A DNA stretch of 64,000 nucleotides from Hyphomicrobiales bacterium (GCA_027487555.1 JAIYDI010000019.1:186001-250000); one strand, 5' to 3'. Shown: positions 18,202 to 27,549, counted from the first letter of the stretch. Made by a program: numbers and translations. Notes: a model not told the origin generated them from the letters alone.

Positions 18202-18933
18202 ATGGGACTTCTCGAGAAACATGGCGTGATCGAACGTAACGCCACCTTGCTGCTCACCCTCTCGCTCGTGGTGGTCTGCATAGGCGGTATCGTTGAGATC
18301 GCGCCGCTCTTCTACTTCCAGAACACCATAGAGAAGGTGGCTGGCATTCGGCCCTACACCCCGCTCGAACTGGCTGGCCGCAACATTTATGTCCGCGAGG
18401 GCTGCTATGTCTGTCATAGCCAGATGGTCCGACCGTTCCGCGACGAGACGGAACGCTACGGCCACTACTCGCTGGCGGCGGAGTCGATGTACGACCATCC
18501 GTTCCAGTGGGGCTCGAAGCGGACAGGCCCCGACCTCGCCCGCGTCGGCGGCCGCTACTCCGACGTGTGGCATGTCGAGCACTTGCGCCACCCGCAGGCG
18601 CTGGTGCCGGAATCCATCATGCCACGCTACGGCTTCCTGGCCGACACCGAACTCGACAGCTCGGCAATCGTCGGCGACCTCAAGGCCAACGCCATTGTCG
18701 GCGTGCCCTATACCGAAGATGCCATCAAGAACGCCCAAGCCGATCTGCTTGCCCAGGCGACCCTCGACGGCGACTCGACCGGCCTCAAGGAGCGCTATGT
18801 CAATGCCCGCGTCGCCGACTACGACGGCAACCCGGCCAAGGTCACCGAGATGGATGCGCTGGTTGCCTACCTGCAAATGCTTGGCACGCTGGTCGATTTC
18901 ACGACCTACGACGCCAAGGCGAACTACCGGTAA
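18202..18933 (+). CDS. ccoO: cbb3-type cytochrome c oxidase subunit II
   Basis: Membrane-anchored mono-haem cytochrome c that feeds electrons to CcoN. The protein has 243 residues, an N-terminal anchor (about 15-38), haem site CYVCH at 68-72 and a likely Met ligand in ESIMPRYGF. The [11 protein letters not shown] stretch is typical of CcoO. It begins 15 bases after ccoN. Confidence 0.97.
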   Translation: MGLLEKHGVIERNATLLLTLSLVVVCIGGIVEIAPLFYFQNTIEKVAGIRPYTPLELAGRNIYVREGCYVCHSQMVRPFRDETERYGHYSLAAESMYDHPFQWGSKRTGPDLARVGGRYSDVWHVEHLRHPQALVPESIMPRYGFLADTELDSSAIVGDLKANAIVGVPYTEDAIKNAQADLLAQATLDGDSTGLKERYVNARVADYDGNPAKVTEMDALVAYLQMLGTLVDFTTYDAKANYR

Positions 18934-18942
18934 GGGGACACC

Positions 18943-19128
18943 ATGGACACCGCAATCTACGACTCGATGCGGCACTTCGCGGATAGCTGGGGCCTCGTCT
19001 ACATGATGGCGATCTTCCTTGCCGTCGTCTTCTTCATCGTCAGGCCGGGCGCAAAGGCCAATGCCAAAGCGGCGGCGCGCATCGTGCTCGACGATGACCA
19101 TCCGATCGATCGGGGGAGCCACAGATGA
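18943..19128 (+). CDS. ccoQ: cbb3-type cytochrome oxidase subunit CcoQ
   Basis: Small 61-residue single-span membrane protein (about residues 17-34, LVYMMAIFLAVVFFIVRPG) with a short charged tail. CcoQ helps stabilise the cbb3 complex and the CcoP association. It lies between ccoO and ccoP and overlaps the ccoP start by 4 bases. Confidence 0.93.
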   Translation: MDTAIYDSMRHFADSWGLVYMMAIFLAVVFFIVRPGAKANAKAAARIVLDDDHPIDRGSHR

Positions 19129-19991
19129 GCAACAAAGAAATCGACGACCTGAGCGGTACCGAGACGACCGGCCATGAGTGGGACGGCATCAAGGAACTCA
19201 ATACGCCGCTGCCGCGCTGGTGGCTGTGGACATTCTACGGCACGGTGGTCTTCGCACTCGGCTACACAATCGCATATCCGGCCTGGCCGCTCATCTCGTC
19301 GGCGACCCCTGGTGTGCTGGGTTTCTCGAGCCGCGCCAACCTCGACGCGGACCTTGCCGCAGCGAAGGCAGCACAGGGCGGCGTGATTGAAAAGATCGCG
19401 GCGACCCCGGTTGCGGAGATCGTCAAGGACGACGAGCTCAACCGCTTCGCGACTGCAGGCGGCAAGTCGCTTTTCAAGGTCTATTGCACCCAGTGCCATG
19501 GCACCGGTGCGATGGGCGGGGTCGGCTATCCCAACCTCAATGACGACGACTGGCTCTGGGGGGGCTCAATCGACCAGATCTACACGACGCTCACTCATGG
19601 TGTGCGCCACGAGGCCGACGCTGACACCCGCTTCAACATCATGCCGAACTTCGGCGCCGACGGCATCCTCACCACGGAGCAGATCGACCAGGTGGCCAAG
19701 CAGGTTGCCTCGCTTTCGGGCGTCGAGGGCGGCGCGGCGAGCCCCGAGGGCCAGCAGCTTTTCCTCGACAACTGCGCCGCCTGCCATGGCGACGCTGGCC
19801 AGGGCAACCCGGATCTCGGCGGCCCAGCCCTCAGCGACAGGGTGTGGCTGTACACAGGCACGCTCGAAGGCATCAAGGCGCAGCTGGTCAAACCGACCCA
19901 CGGAGTGATGCCAGCCTGGGGTGTGCGTCTCGGTGACGTGGCGGTCAAGGAACTGGCCGTCTATGTGCACGGACTTGGTGGCGGTCAGTAA
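19125..19991 (+). CDS. ccoP: cbb3-type cytochrome c oxidase subunit III (di-haem)
   Basis: Membrane-bound di-haem cytochrome c that accepts electrons from soluble cytochromes. The 288-residue protein has N-terminal EWDGIKELNTPLPRWWLW, one membrane span (about 32-55) and haem sites CTQCH (121-125) and CAACH (217-221). Later methionines in NIMPNF and GVMPAWG are likely axial ligands. Its end is followed by a strong stem-loop that separates it from ccoGHIS. Confidence 0.96.
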   Translation: MSNKEIDDLSGTETTGHEWDGIKELNTPLPRWWLWTFYGTVVFALGYTIAYPAWPLISSATPGVLGFSSRANLDADLAAAKAAQGGVIEKIAATPVAEIVKDDELNRFATAGGKSLFKVYCTQCHGTGAMGGVGYPNLNDDDWLWGGSIDQIYTTLTHGVRHEADADTRFNIMPNFGADGILTTEQIDQVAKQVASLSGVEGGAASPEGQQLFLDNCAACHGDAGQGNPDLGGPALSDRVWLYTGTLEGIKAQLVKPTHGVMPAWGVRLGDVAVKELAVYVHGLGGGQ

Positions 19992-20016
19992 AAGCAAGAA
20001 CGACCGTTGCCGACGC

Positions 20017-20048
20017 CGGGGGAGGGTGACCGCAAGCATCCTCCCCCG
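20017..20048 (+). terminator. Stem-loop after ccoP
   Basis: CGGGGGAGG pairs with CCTCCCCCG (9 bp, 14-base loop) starting 25 bases past the ccoP stop. No long T-run follows directly, so termination may be partial. Confidence 0.55.
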
Positions 20049-20083
20049 CTGCTGTTTGCGGCACCCTTTGACGCACCCCCGGC

Positions 20084-20097
20084 TTGACCCAGATCAA
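20084..20097 (+). promoter_or_regulatory. FixK/FNR box upstream of ccoG
   Basis: TTGACCCAGATCAA differs from the ideal palindrome at one base. Its centre is about 61 bases before the ccoG ATG. It suggests that ccoGHIS has its own oxygen-controlled promoter. Confidence 0.82.
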
Positions 20098-20151
20098 GCC
20101 CCTGGCCCAGTGCCCGTGGGACAAGCGGGCATATCCATCAGGATCCTGCCC

Positions 20152-21714
20152 ATGCTTGCGGAACAGACTCCCCCGACCGAGCGCTACGATGTCGAGCCGG
20201 TCAATTCCCCCACTCGGCGCCAGCCACTCTATGCGGCACGCAGGAAGATATTTCCCAAGCGCGCTTCGGGTACGTTCCGCCGCTTCAAGTGGCTGGTGAT
20301 GCTGCTGACGCTCGGCATCTACTACATCACGCCTTGGCTGCGCTGGGACCGTGGTCCCTATGCCTCCGACCAGGCGGTACTGATCGACCTCGAGAACCGT
20401 CGGTTCTTCTTCTTCTTCATCGAGATATGGCCGCAGGAATTCTACTACGTCGCCGGCCTTCTCGTGATGGCGGGCATCGGGCTCTTCCTAGTCACCTCGA
20501 CTGTCGGCCGCGCCTGGTGCGGCTATGCCTGCCCGCAGACCGTTTGGGTCGACCTCTATCTTGCAGTCGAGCGCTTGATCGAGGGCGACCGCAACGCCCG
20601 CATCAAGCTCGACCAGGGCAAATGGACCGCCGGCAAGGTCATCAAGCGCGTCTCGAAGCACGCCATCTGGCTGGGGGTCGGGGTGCTGACAGGCGGCGCC
20701 TGGATCTTCTATTTCGCCGATGCGCCGACCCTGCTGCACGACGTGGTGACCTTCGACGCGCCGCTGGTCGCCTACGCGACGATCGCGCTGCTGACCGCAA
20801 CGACCTACACATTCGGTGGTCTTCTGCGCGAGCAGGTCTGCACCTACATGTGCCCGTGGCCGCGCATCCAGGCTGCGATGCTCGATGAGAATTCGCTTAC
20901 GGTCACCTACAATGCCTGGCGTGGCGAACCCCGCTCGCGTCATGCCAAGAAGACCCTCGCCGAAGGCAAACCGGTGGGCGACTGCGTCGATTGCAATGCC
21001 TGCGTCGTGGTATGCCCCATGGGCATCGATATCCGCGACGGCAACCAGCTCGAATGCATCACCTGCGCGCTTTGCATCGATGCCTGCGATGACGTGATGG
21101 CAAAGCTGGGCAAGGAAAAGGGGCTGATCAGCTACAATACGCTGACCGACTTTAACGCCAACATGGCGCTCGCCAGCAACGAGGCTGGCGCGCTCGAACC
21201 AAGGCGGATCCGCGACAGCGTTACAGGCAAACTCGTCGACAAGGTCAGGCACACCACATGGCGCTCTATCGTCCGGCCGCGCACCATCGTCTACTTCCTC
21301 GGCTGGGCGGCGATCGGCCTTGCCATGGTGACGGCGCTCTCGCTCCGCTCGCCGCTGTCGCTGAACGTTCTGCATGACCGCAACCCGCTCTATGTGACGC
21401 TCAAGGATGGCTCGATCCGCAACGGATACGATGTGAAGGTTCTCAACATGACCCCAACGCCACGCGCCGTAGCGCTCTGGATCGAGGGCCTTCCGGGCGC
21501 GACCCTGTCGCTGGCCGACAGCAAGGGCATGACGAGCCAGAGCCTCGGGCTCGAGCTCGAGCCCGACAAGGTATTGCCGCTGCGGCTCTACATTCATGCC
21601 AGTGACGCTGACCTGCCGCCGGGTCAGAGCAAGTTCCAGATCTTCGTCGAGTCGACGGATGGCATCCGCGTCTCGACCGAAACCAGTTTCGAAACGCCGG
21701 AGACGCGCAAATGA
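20152..21714 (+). CDS. ccoG: Cytochrome c oxidase accessory protein CcoG (FixG)
   Basis: Polyferredoxin-type membrane protein that reduces Cu(II) during cbb3 copper-site assembly. The 520-residue protein has several membrane segments. A cysteine motif lies in WCGYACPQTVW, and two 4Fe-4S clusters are in CVDCNACVVVCPMGID and CITCALCIDACD. The C-terminal Ig-like domain has VLNMTPTPRAV. The ATG at 20152 is chosen because AGGA lies 9 bases before it and it opens the conserved N-terminus; a longer frame would cover the FixK box. It overlaps ccoH by ATGA. Confidence 0.95.
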   Translation: MLAEQTPPTERYDVEPVNSPTRRQPLYAARRKIFPKRASGTFRRFKWLVMLLTLGIYYITPWLRWDRGPYASDQAVLIDLENRRFFFFFIEIWPQEFYYVAGLLVMAGIGLFLVTSTVGRAWCGYACPQTVWVDLYLAVERLIEGDRNARIKLDQGKWTAGKVIKRVSKHAIWLGVGVLTGGAWIFYFADAPTLLHDVVTFDAPLVAYATIALLTATTYTFGGLLREQVCTYMCPWPRIQAAMLDENSLTVTYNAWRGEPRSRHAKKTLAEGKPVGDCVDCNACVVVCPMGIDIRDGNQLECITCALCIDACDDVMAKLGKEKGLISYNTLTDFNANMALASNEAGALEPRRIRDSVTGKLVDKVRHTTWRSIVRPRTIVYFLGWAAIGLAMVTALSLRSPLSLNVLHDRNPLYVTLKDGSIRNGYDVKVLNMTPTPRAVALWIEGLPGATLSLADSKGMTSQSLGLELEPDKVLPLRLYIHASDADLPPGQSKFQIFVESTDGIRVSTETSFETPETRK

Positions 21715-22238
21715 CGACGCAAGACATCAACCTGTCGGCAAAGCCTGCGCGGGGCACCTTCACTGGCACGCACATGCTGTTGCTGTCCTTGGGTTTTTTC
21801 GGCGTGATCATCTCCGTCAATGTCGGACTGGCTGTGGTGAGTGCGACCAGCTGGACCGGACTGGTGGTCGACAATTCCTATGTCGCGAGCCAGGAATTCG
21901 ACTTGAAGCGCGATGCGCACCTTAAGCAGGCCGCGGCGGGCTGGACCTCGATATTCAGCATCGAAGAGTCCGGCCTGAGGCTCAATGTTGTCGACGGCGC
22001 AGGAAAACCCGTCGATCTCGGCACGGTGAAAGTGCTGGTTGCCCGTCCGGTGGGTGGCCATGACGACCAGAGGCTGACCCTTGAGCGCGGTCCGGACGGC
22101 GCCTTTGCCGCCCCGATCACCCTCAGTGACGGTGTTTGGGACGTCTGGATCACTGCCGATACCACGCCGCTTGGCTTCTACGAACTGCATGAGCGCGCCA
22201 AGCTCGGCCTAGCCGAGGGCGGGGAGACGACGAGATGA
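21711..22238 (+). CDS. ccoH: cbb3 oxidase assembly protein FixH/CcoH
   Basis: Protein of 175 residues with one membrane span (about 21-46, HMLLLSLGFFGVIISVNVG) and a periplasmic FixH domain (LTLERGPDGAF, SDGVWDVWITAD). FixH is needed for stable cbb3 assembly. The gene overlaps both neighbours by ATGA, so expression is coupled to ccoG and ccoI. Confidence 0.93.
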   Translation: MTTQDINLSAKPARGTFTGTHMLLLSLGFFGVIISVNVGLAVVSATSWTGLVVDNSYVASQEFDLKRDAHLKQAAAGWTSIFSIEESGLRLNVVDGAGKPVDLGTVKVLVARPVGGHDDQRLTLERGPDGAFAAPITLSDGVWDVWITADTTPLGFYELHERAKLGLAEGGETTR

Positions 22239-24481
22239 CCTGCTGCATTCCAGGCGAGGAAGAACTGGCCGAGGCCGCGGCCCATGGCACAGAGGCCAAT
22301 GATGCAGCGCTGCTGACCCTGAGCCGTCGGCTGAGTGACGGCACCCGTCAGCTGGAATTCGCCATCCCGGATGCCCATTGCGCCGCCTGCATCCGCTCGA
22401 TCGAGACCGCGCTTGAAGCGCTGCCACAGGTGGAGATGGCGCGGGTAAACCTGTCGAAGCGCCGGGTGCGCGTGGTGTTCGACCCCGCGCGTGGCGCGCC
22501 CTCGGAGCTTGCCCCCGCCATCGGTGCGTCGGGCTACCACACCTACGCTCTTGATCCCGCCGAGGACAAGGATGGGGACCCGGTTCTGCGCGAGCTGGTC
22601 AAGGCGCTCGCGGTCGCGGGCTTCGCCGCCGGGAACATCATGTTGTTCTCAGTCTCGGTCTGGGCAGGCGCAAACGAGGCAACGCGCGACCTGTTCCACT
22701 GGATTTCGGCGCTGATCGCCTTGCCGGCCATTGCGTATTCGGGGCGGGTATTCTTCCGGTCCGCCTGGCGCGCAATGCGGGTGGGTCGCACCAATATGGA
22801 TGTGCCGATCTCGATCGGCGTGACGCTCGCCACGGCGCTCAGCCTGTTCGAGACACTGAATTCGGGCCAGCACGCGTACTTCGATGCCTCGGTGACGCTG
22901 CTGTTCTTCCTCTTGATCGGACGGACGCTCGACCACCTCATGCGGGAGCGGGCGCGGAGCGCCATCACCAATCTCGCGCGCCTCGCACCGCGCGGCGCGA
23001 CCCGCATCACGCAAGAGGGCGGGCGGGACTATGTGGCTCTCGACGAAATTGAACCCGGGATGCTGCTCGAACTGCGCGCCGGTGACCGCGTGCCGGTGGA
23101 TGCAGTGGTGGAAAGCGAGGGTGCCAGTTTCGACTATGCCATTGTCAGCGGCGAAACCGCGCCGGTAGCGCTCCCGGCCGGCGGCGCCGTCGTGGCAGGT
23201 GCCAACACGCTCTCGGGTCCGCTGCTTGTGCGGGCGACCAAGCCCGCCGCCGACTCATTCCTGTCGCGGATGATCGCGCTGATGGAAGCTGCCGAGGGCG
23301 CAAGGACCAAGCAACGGCGTATTGCCGACCGCGCCGCCGCGGTCTATGCGCCCATCGTTCATACCATCGCCATCGGCACATTCTTGGGCTGGGGGGTGTT
23401 CACGGGCAACTGGCATATGGCGCTACTCAACGCAGTGGCGGTGCTGATCATCACATGCCCATGCGCCCTGGCGCTCGCGGTGCCGATTGTCCACGTGGTA
23501 GCTGCGGGGCGACTATTCGAGCGCGGTATCCTGATGAAGGATGGCGCGGCGCTCGAGCGCGCGGCGGAGGTGGATCGCGTCGCTTTCGACAAGACCGGCA
23601 CGCTGACGCTGGGGCATCCGCGCGTGACCAATCTTGCGCAAGTACCGCTTGAGGCGCGCCTGATCGCCGCGAGCCTCGCGCGAGTCAGCGGCCATCCGCT
23701 GTCGCGGGCCTTGGGCGAGGCGCTGCCCGATGGTGTACCGTTCGCAGGCGTCGTCAGCGAGTTCCGCGGCAAGGGCATCGCGGCCGAACGCGGCGACGAC
23801 GTCTTCCGGCTCGGCAGCGCCGATTTCGTCGGCAAGACGGATGCGGGAAGTTCGGCGCAGTCGGAAGTCTGGCTTAGCCGCAATGGCCTGGCCCTCGCTG
23901 TCTTCCGCTTCGAGGACGAGATCCGACCCGATGCCGTCACTAGCATCGCCGAACTCAAGACAATGGGTCTGCCGCTCCGGTTGCTGTCGGGCGACAGGCC
24001 CGAGCCCGTGCGGCACGTCGCCGAAGCGGTCGGCATTCTTGATGCGCGGGCGCGGCTCCTGCCGGAGAACAAGCTTGAGCTGGTGGGCGAGGGCCGCACG
24101 ATGATGGTCGGCGATGGGATCAACGACGCGCCGGCGCTCAGGGCCGCGCATGTCTCGATGGCGCCGGCCAGTGCCGCCGATATCGGGCGCGCCGCCGCCG
24201 ACTTCGTCTTTACCGGCGAGCGGCTCTCGGCTGTGCCTTTCGTGATAGACACCGCGCGCCGCGCCGCGCGGATCGTCAACCAGAACCTGGTGATCGCCAT
24301 CGGCTACAATGCCATTGCCGTGCCGCTGGCGGTCATGGGCCATGTGACGCCGCTGATTGCGGCGATTGCCATGAGTTCGTCGTCGATCATCGTCGTGGCG
24401 AACGCCATGCGGCTCCGCTTTGGCGGCGGGGAGGCCGTTCTGCGTCGCCCCGACCGCACGCTGCGGGAGGCGCACGCATGA
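22235..24481 (+). CDS. ccoI: Copper-translocating P-type ATPase of cbb3 assembly (CcoI/FixI)
   Basis: P1B-type ATPase of 748 residues that exports Cu(I) to the periplasm for the oxidase. It has an N-terminal CC pair (residues 3-4), an HMA domain with C49AAC52, actuator motif SGETAPV, membrane motif C408PC410, phosphorylation motif DKTGTLT (Asp452) and hinge GDGINDAPAL. Together with its place between ccoH and ccoS this marks the FixI branch rather than the copper-resistance CopA branch. Confidence 0.95.
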   Translation: MTCCIPGEEELAEAAAHGTEANDAALLTLSRRLSDGTRQLEFAIPDAHCAACIRSIETALEALPQVEMARVNLSKRRVRVVFDPARGAPSELAPAIGASGYHTYALDPAEDKDGDPVLRELVKALAVAGFAAGNIMLFSVSVWAGANEATRDLFHWISALIALPAIAYSGRVFFRSAWRAMRVGRTNMDVPISIGVTLATALSLFETLNSGQHAYFDASVTLLFFLLIGRTLDHLMRERARSAITNLARLAPRGATRITQEGGRDYVALDEIEPGMLLELRAGDRVPVDAVVESEGASFDYAIVSGETAPVALPAGGAVVAGANTLSGPLLVRATKPAADSFLSRMIALMEAAEGARTKQRRIADRAAAVYAPIVHTIAIGTFLGWGVFTGNWHMALLNAVAVLIITCPCALALAVPIVHVVAAGRLFERGILMKDGAALERAAEVDRVAFDKTGTLTLGHPRVTNLAQVPLEARLIAASLARVSGHPLSRALGEALPDGVPFAGVVSEFRGKGIAAERGDDVFRLGSADFVGKTDAGSSAQSEVWLSRNGLALAVFRFEDEIRPDAVTSIAELKTMGLPLRLLSGDRPEPVRHVAEAVGILDARARLLPENKLELVGEGRTMMVGDGINDAPALRAAHVSMAPASAADIGRAAADFVFTGERLSAVPFVIDTARRAARIVNQNLVIAIGYNAIAVPLAVMGHVTPLIAAIAMSSSSIIVVANAMRLRFGGGEAVLRRPDRTLREAHA

Positions 24482-24618
24482 GTGGGCTCATCCTCCTCAT
24501 TCCCATCGCCATCGGCATGGGCCTCGTCGCGCTTGCAGCCTTCCTCTGGGCTCTGCGCACCGGCCAATACGAGGATCTAGAAGGCGCGAGCTATCGCATA
24601 CTCGATGACGAGGACTGA
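24478..24618 (+). CDS. ccoS: cbb3 oxidase maturation protein CcoS
   Basis: Protein of 46 residues read directly from the sequence. One membrane span (LILLIPIAIGMGLVALAAFL) is followed by WALRTGQYEDLEG, the CcoS signature. CcoS is needed for cofactor insertion into CcoN. Its ATG overlaps the ccoI stop by 4 bases. It ends the ccoGHIS unit. Confidence 0.93.
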   Translation: MSGLILLIPIAIGMGLVALAAFLWALRTGQYEDLEGASYRILDDED

Positions 24619-24643
24619 CCGCTCGGCGACTATTTCGGCCGGT

Positions 24644-24657
24644 TTGATTTCCATCAA
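24644..24657 (+). promoter_or_regulatory. FixK/FNR box upstream of hemN
   Basis: TTGATTTCCATCAA is a perfect TTGAT-N4-ATCAA site. Its centre is about 54 bases before the hemN ATG, which fits class II activation with a leader of about 13 bases. Confidence 0.9.
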
Positions 24658-24704
24658 GGAGTAGCGCTGGGGAATTTGCGAGCAAGGGCGCGCGAGGTGT
24701 TCCG

Positions 24705-26066
24705 ATGAACCAGACGATCCCCACCACAACCTTCGAGCGGCTGGCCAAGCCCGTGCCGCGCTACACGAGCTACCCCACTGCGCCGCATTTCCATCCGGGC
24801 ATCACGAATGCAGAGTACCGCGCATGGCTCGCGGACCTCGCCCCGCAGACCGCCCTCTCGCTATATGTGCATGTGCCGTTCTGCGACCGGCTCTGCTGGT
24901 TTTGCGGCTGCCATACCAAGCAAGTGCGGCGCTATGATCCGATCGCGGCATATCTGCCATCGGTGCACAAGGAGTTGGAGACCGTCGCTGACCTGCTCGA
25001 TGGGCGCGGCCATGTCTCTGCATTGCACCTCGGAGGCGGATCCCCCTCGATGCTGCAGCCGGCGGACCTCGTGAGACTTGCGACCCGCATACGGGCGCAT
25101 TTCTCGACCTCAGCGGCCCTCGAATTCTCGATCGAGATCGACCCCAACGATATGACGCCGGACCGGTATGACGGCTTCGCCGCGGCAGGGGTGAGTCGGA
25201 TCAGCATCGGCGTGCAGGATTTCAATCCGGTGGTGCAGCAGGCGATAAATCGCCTGCAGAGCGTGGAGCAGACACGCACTGTCGTCGACGCCATGCGGGA
25301 ACGCGGGGTGAGTTCGGTCAATCTCGACGTGCTCTACGGCCTCCCGCACCAAACGGTTGAGAGCGTGGTAGCGACAGTCGAGCAGGCCCTCGCCATGCAG
25401 CCCGACCGGATCGCCTTGTTTGGCTACGCGCATGTGCCATGGATGAAGACCCACCAGAAGATGATCGACGAAACGGCGCTGCCTGGCTTTGCCGAGCGCC
25501 TGGCACAGGCGACTGCGGCAGCCGAACGGATCATCGCTTCGGGCTTCGAGGCGGTTGGTATCGACCATTTCGCCAAACCCGATGATGGCCTTGCCATTGA
25601 GGCGAAGGCCGGTACGCTGCACCGCAATTTCCAGGGCTATACCACCGACCGGGCGCCGGCGCTTATCGGGCTTGGCGCCTCCTCGATCGGCAATCTACCG
25701 CAAGGCTACGCGCAGAATTTCGCGGCGATGGGCGACTATATCCGCCATATCGAGGCCGATGGGCTTGCCGTGGCGCGTGGCGTGCACCTGAGCACCGACG
25801 ACAGGCTGCGCGGCTATGTGATCGAACGGCTGATGTGCGATTTCAGTGTCGATCTCGACCAGCTCAAGGCGCAGTTCGGCGGCTTGGTGCTGCCGGTGGT
25901 TGCGGAAATGCGCGATGTCGCGCGCGACGATCAGGACGGCTTCGTGGAGTTTGACGGCGACTGCTTCAGTATCACGCGGCAAGGACGGCCCTTTGCCCGG
26001 CTGATCGCCTCGCAATTCGACGCCTATCTCAACCGTGGAATTGCCAGACATTCGATAGCGGTGTGA
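24705..26066 (+). CDS. hemN: Oxygen-independent coproporphyrinogen III oxidase
   Basis: Radical SAM enzyme that decarboxylates coproporphyrinogen III without oxygen, sustaining haem synthesis when HemF cannot work. The 453-residue length matches true HemN rather than the shorter HemW. The N-terminus RLAKPVPRYTSYPTAPHF is diagnostic. The cluster motif is C60DRLC64WFC67G. The glycine motif reads GGGSPS instead of the common GGGTPS. Its own FixK/FNR box and the cbb3 genes upstream fit a microaerobic role. Confidence 0.95.
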   Translation: MNQTIPTTTFERLAKPVPRYTSYPTAPHFHPGITNAEYRAWLADLAPQTALSLYVHVPFCDRLCWFCGCHTKQVRRYDPIAAYLPSVHKELETVADLLDGRGHVSALHLGGGSPSMLQPADLVRLATRIRAHFSTSAALEFSIEIDPNDMTPDRYDGFAAAGVSRISIGVQDFNPVVQQAINRLQSVEQTRTVVDAMRERGVSSVNLDVLYGLPHQTVESVVATVEQALAMQPDRIALFGYAHVPWMKTHQKMIDETALPGFAERLAQATAAAERIIASGFEAVGIDHFAKPDDGLAIEAKAGTLHRNFQGYTTDRAPALIGLGASSIGNLPQGYAQNFAAMGDYIRHIEADGLAVARGVHLSTDDRLRGYVIERLMCDFSVDLDQLKAQFGGLVLPVVAEMRDVARDDQDGFVEFDGDCFSITRQGRPFARLIASQFDAYLNRGIARHSIAV

Positions 26067-26089
26067 GGATGGTGCCGCAGCAGACGCAA

Positions 26090-26114
26090 GGCCGCCTGAA
26101 CGCAAGGGGCGGCC
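26090..26114. terminator. Stem-loop between convergent hemN and truncated haemoglobin gene
   Basis: GGCCGCC and GGCGGCC form a perfect 7-bp stem in the 66-base gap between the two stop codons. It could terminate both units. Confidence 0.5.
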
Positions 26115-26132
26115 GCTTTGTCCGTTTGGGAG

Positions 26133-26627
26133 TCAGTCCGGCTGCCAGGGCGTCGGCTCGGCGCGAAGGACATCAAGTTGCGGCTCGACACCTGTGCGCA
26201 TCCAATGGATGCGGGTACGGAAATTGTGCCCGATGCGCTCAGCGCGATCGAGGAAGACTGCTGCTACCTCTATCGGGCAGATATCCTCCACCACATGGCG
26301 GAATAGCTTGAGCCAGCGGGCGAAATGCACATCGGAGAGGTCGGGGATCCTGAGGTGGGCCGGCATCGGCCTGCCATTGTAGCGGCCGGTGCCAAGCAGC
26401 ATCGCGCTCCAGAAATCGGTGATCTTGTCGAGATGCGTCGGCCAGTCGGCATCGGGGATGACGCGGTTGAACACCGGGCCGATTACGTCGTCGGCGCGGG
26501 CAAGGGTGTAGAAGCGGTCAACGACCGCTCGCACCATCTTTTCGTCGAGTGGCGCTGGAATCAGCCGGCCCGAGGCATGGAGGCGACGCGCTGGATCGAA
26601 CGGGGTCATGATGGGGGGATGGCGCAC
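26133..26627 (-). CDS. Group III truncated haemoglobin
   Basis: 2-on-2 haemoglobin of about 160 residues. TyrB10 is probably Tyr40 (VVDRFYTLA), the distal helix is HLDKITDFWSAMLLGTG, proximal HisF8 is in DVHFARWLKLF (His101) and the following Trp is typical of group III. Such globins may bind O2 or NO and support respiration or detoxification. The start is uncertain: GTG at 26627 or ATG at 26609, neither with a clear ribosome site. It lies 35 bases after the BON-domain gene on the same strand, so it probably shares that promoter. Confidence 0.88.
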   Translation of the reverse strand: MRHPPIMTPFDPARRLHASGRLIPAPLDEKMVRAVVDRFYTLARADDVIGPVFNRVIPDADWPTHLDKITDFWSAMLLGTGRYNGRPMPAHLRIPDLSDVHFARWLKLFRHVVEDICPIEVAAVFLDRAERIGHNFRTRIHWMRTGVEPQLDVLRAEPTPWQPD

Positions 26628-26662
26628 CGCGCGGGCGACGCTCGTCCTTTTTAGTTCACACC

Positions 26663-27463
26663 TCAGCTATCCTGCCCGACATTGAGCGGCAATGCATTAT
26701 GCCCTCGCCATGGCCGGAACTCGTCGGCTTCGAGCACCTGCCAGGCATATGCATGGCCCACCCGCATCAGGTCGCGCAGGGTGGAAACAATGGGCGCAAT
26801 GCCCGACGACGCCATCGCAACCTGCTCGGCCACCGCGGGCAGCGCGGCGATGCTGAATTCGCCTTCGAGGCGTGGCTCGAGACCATCTGGCACCGGGACA
26901 CCCAGTTCGAGCGTGATCGCGCCGGGGATCAGGTTGCGATAGACGATGACGAGTTGGGTGGGGGGAGGCAGTTTGCGCTCTGCGAAGAAATGATCGAGAC
27001 GGCCGACGGCCTGCCGTATGGCTGCACCGGTTGAGGCGTCGTCGAGGCCGCAAAAGCGGGTGAGCGCCACCATCTTCGTGCCGAGCACCGGATGCGCGGC
27101 CGGTATCGCGGATGCGGCCCGAACGCCCGGCTGCACGCCGCTTCCGGCTGGAACCAGCCGATCGACCACGTCGCCAATGCCTGAAATCGACAATGCTGCC
27201 TTCACCACTTCTGCCGCCTCAGCCGTGTCCGCCACCGGGCCCGACAGCGTAGCGACGCCCGCAGCGACGGCGATATCAAGGCCGCGCTCGCGATCGCCCA
27301 TGACGTTCCACGCAGCGACCTTGACGTTCTCGCGCAGGTTGTCCTCGATGGTCTCGTTGCCAACAAAAGGTCGGCGGAGCGGATCTACCCCTTGTTGAGG
27401 TTGCGACAAGACGAGCGGCTCGGTGGCGATTTCCCTGCCGCTTTGTGGAACCTTGCTCTGCAT
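26663..27463 (-). CDS. BON-domain protein with C-terminal GyrI-like effector-binding domain
   Basis: The 266-residue protein appears to be a fusion. Residues about 36-105 look like a BON module (IEDNLRENVKVAAWNVMGD, VAAGVATLSGPVADTAEAAEV, GIGDVVDRLV). Residues about 125-262 look like a GyrI/SOUL-type small-molecule domain (TQLVIVYRNLIPGAITLELG, EGEFSIAALPAVAEQV). No signal peptide is seen, which is odd for BON proteins, which are often periplasmic. A weak FixK-like box lies 73 bases upstream. The domain calls rest on pattern resemblance, and the function is unknown. It is probably cotranscribed with the globin. Confidence 0.65.
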   Translation of the reverse strand: MQSKVPQSGREIATEPLVLSQPQQGVDPLRRPFVGNETIEDNLRENVKVAAWNVMGDRERGLDIAVAAGVATLSGPVADTAEAAEVVKAALSISGIGDVVDRLVPAGSGVQPGVRAASAIPAAHPVLGTKMVALTRFCGLDDASTGAAIRQAVGRLDHFFAERKLPPPTQLVIVYRNLIPGAITLELGVPVPDGLEPRLEGEFSIAALPAVAEQVAMASSGIAPIVSTLRDLMRVGHAYAWQVLEADEFRPWRGHNALPLNVGQDS

Positions 27464-27535
27464 CGGACCCTCCCAAGCGTTGCACCGCCGAGTGTGCTCG
27501 CCAATTCACCTAACGCGCAAGTAGGGCATCCGGAT

Positions 27536-27549
27536 GTGACCTGCGTCAA
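27536..27549 (-). promoter_or_regulatory. Degenerate FixK/FNR-like box upstream of the BON gene
   Basis: On the minus strand it reads TTGACGCAGGTCAC, with three departures from the TTGAT-N4-ATCAA ideal. Its centre is about 80 bases before the BON ATG, giving a plausible leader of about 38 bases. It is weaker than the other four sites. Confidence 0.5.

Noticed and set aside
16753..19122. 789-codon open frame on the minus strand
   Set aside because: It is antisense to ccoN-ccoO-ccoQ; the His/Asp-rich product is what reverse reading of membrane-protein codons gives.
22235..24481. Copper-resistance CopA instead of CcoI
   Set aside because: The gene is coupled by ATGA to both ccoH and ccoS and has the FixI-type N-terminus, so an oxidase-assembly role fits better.
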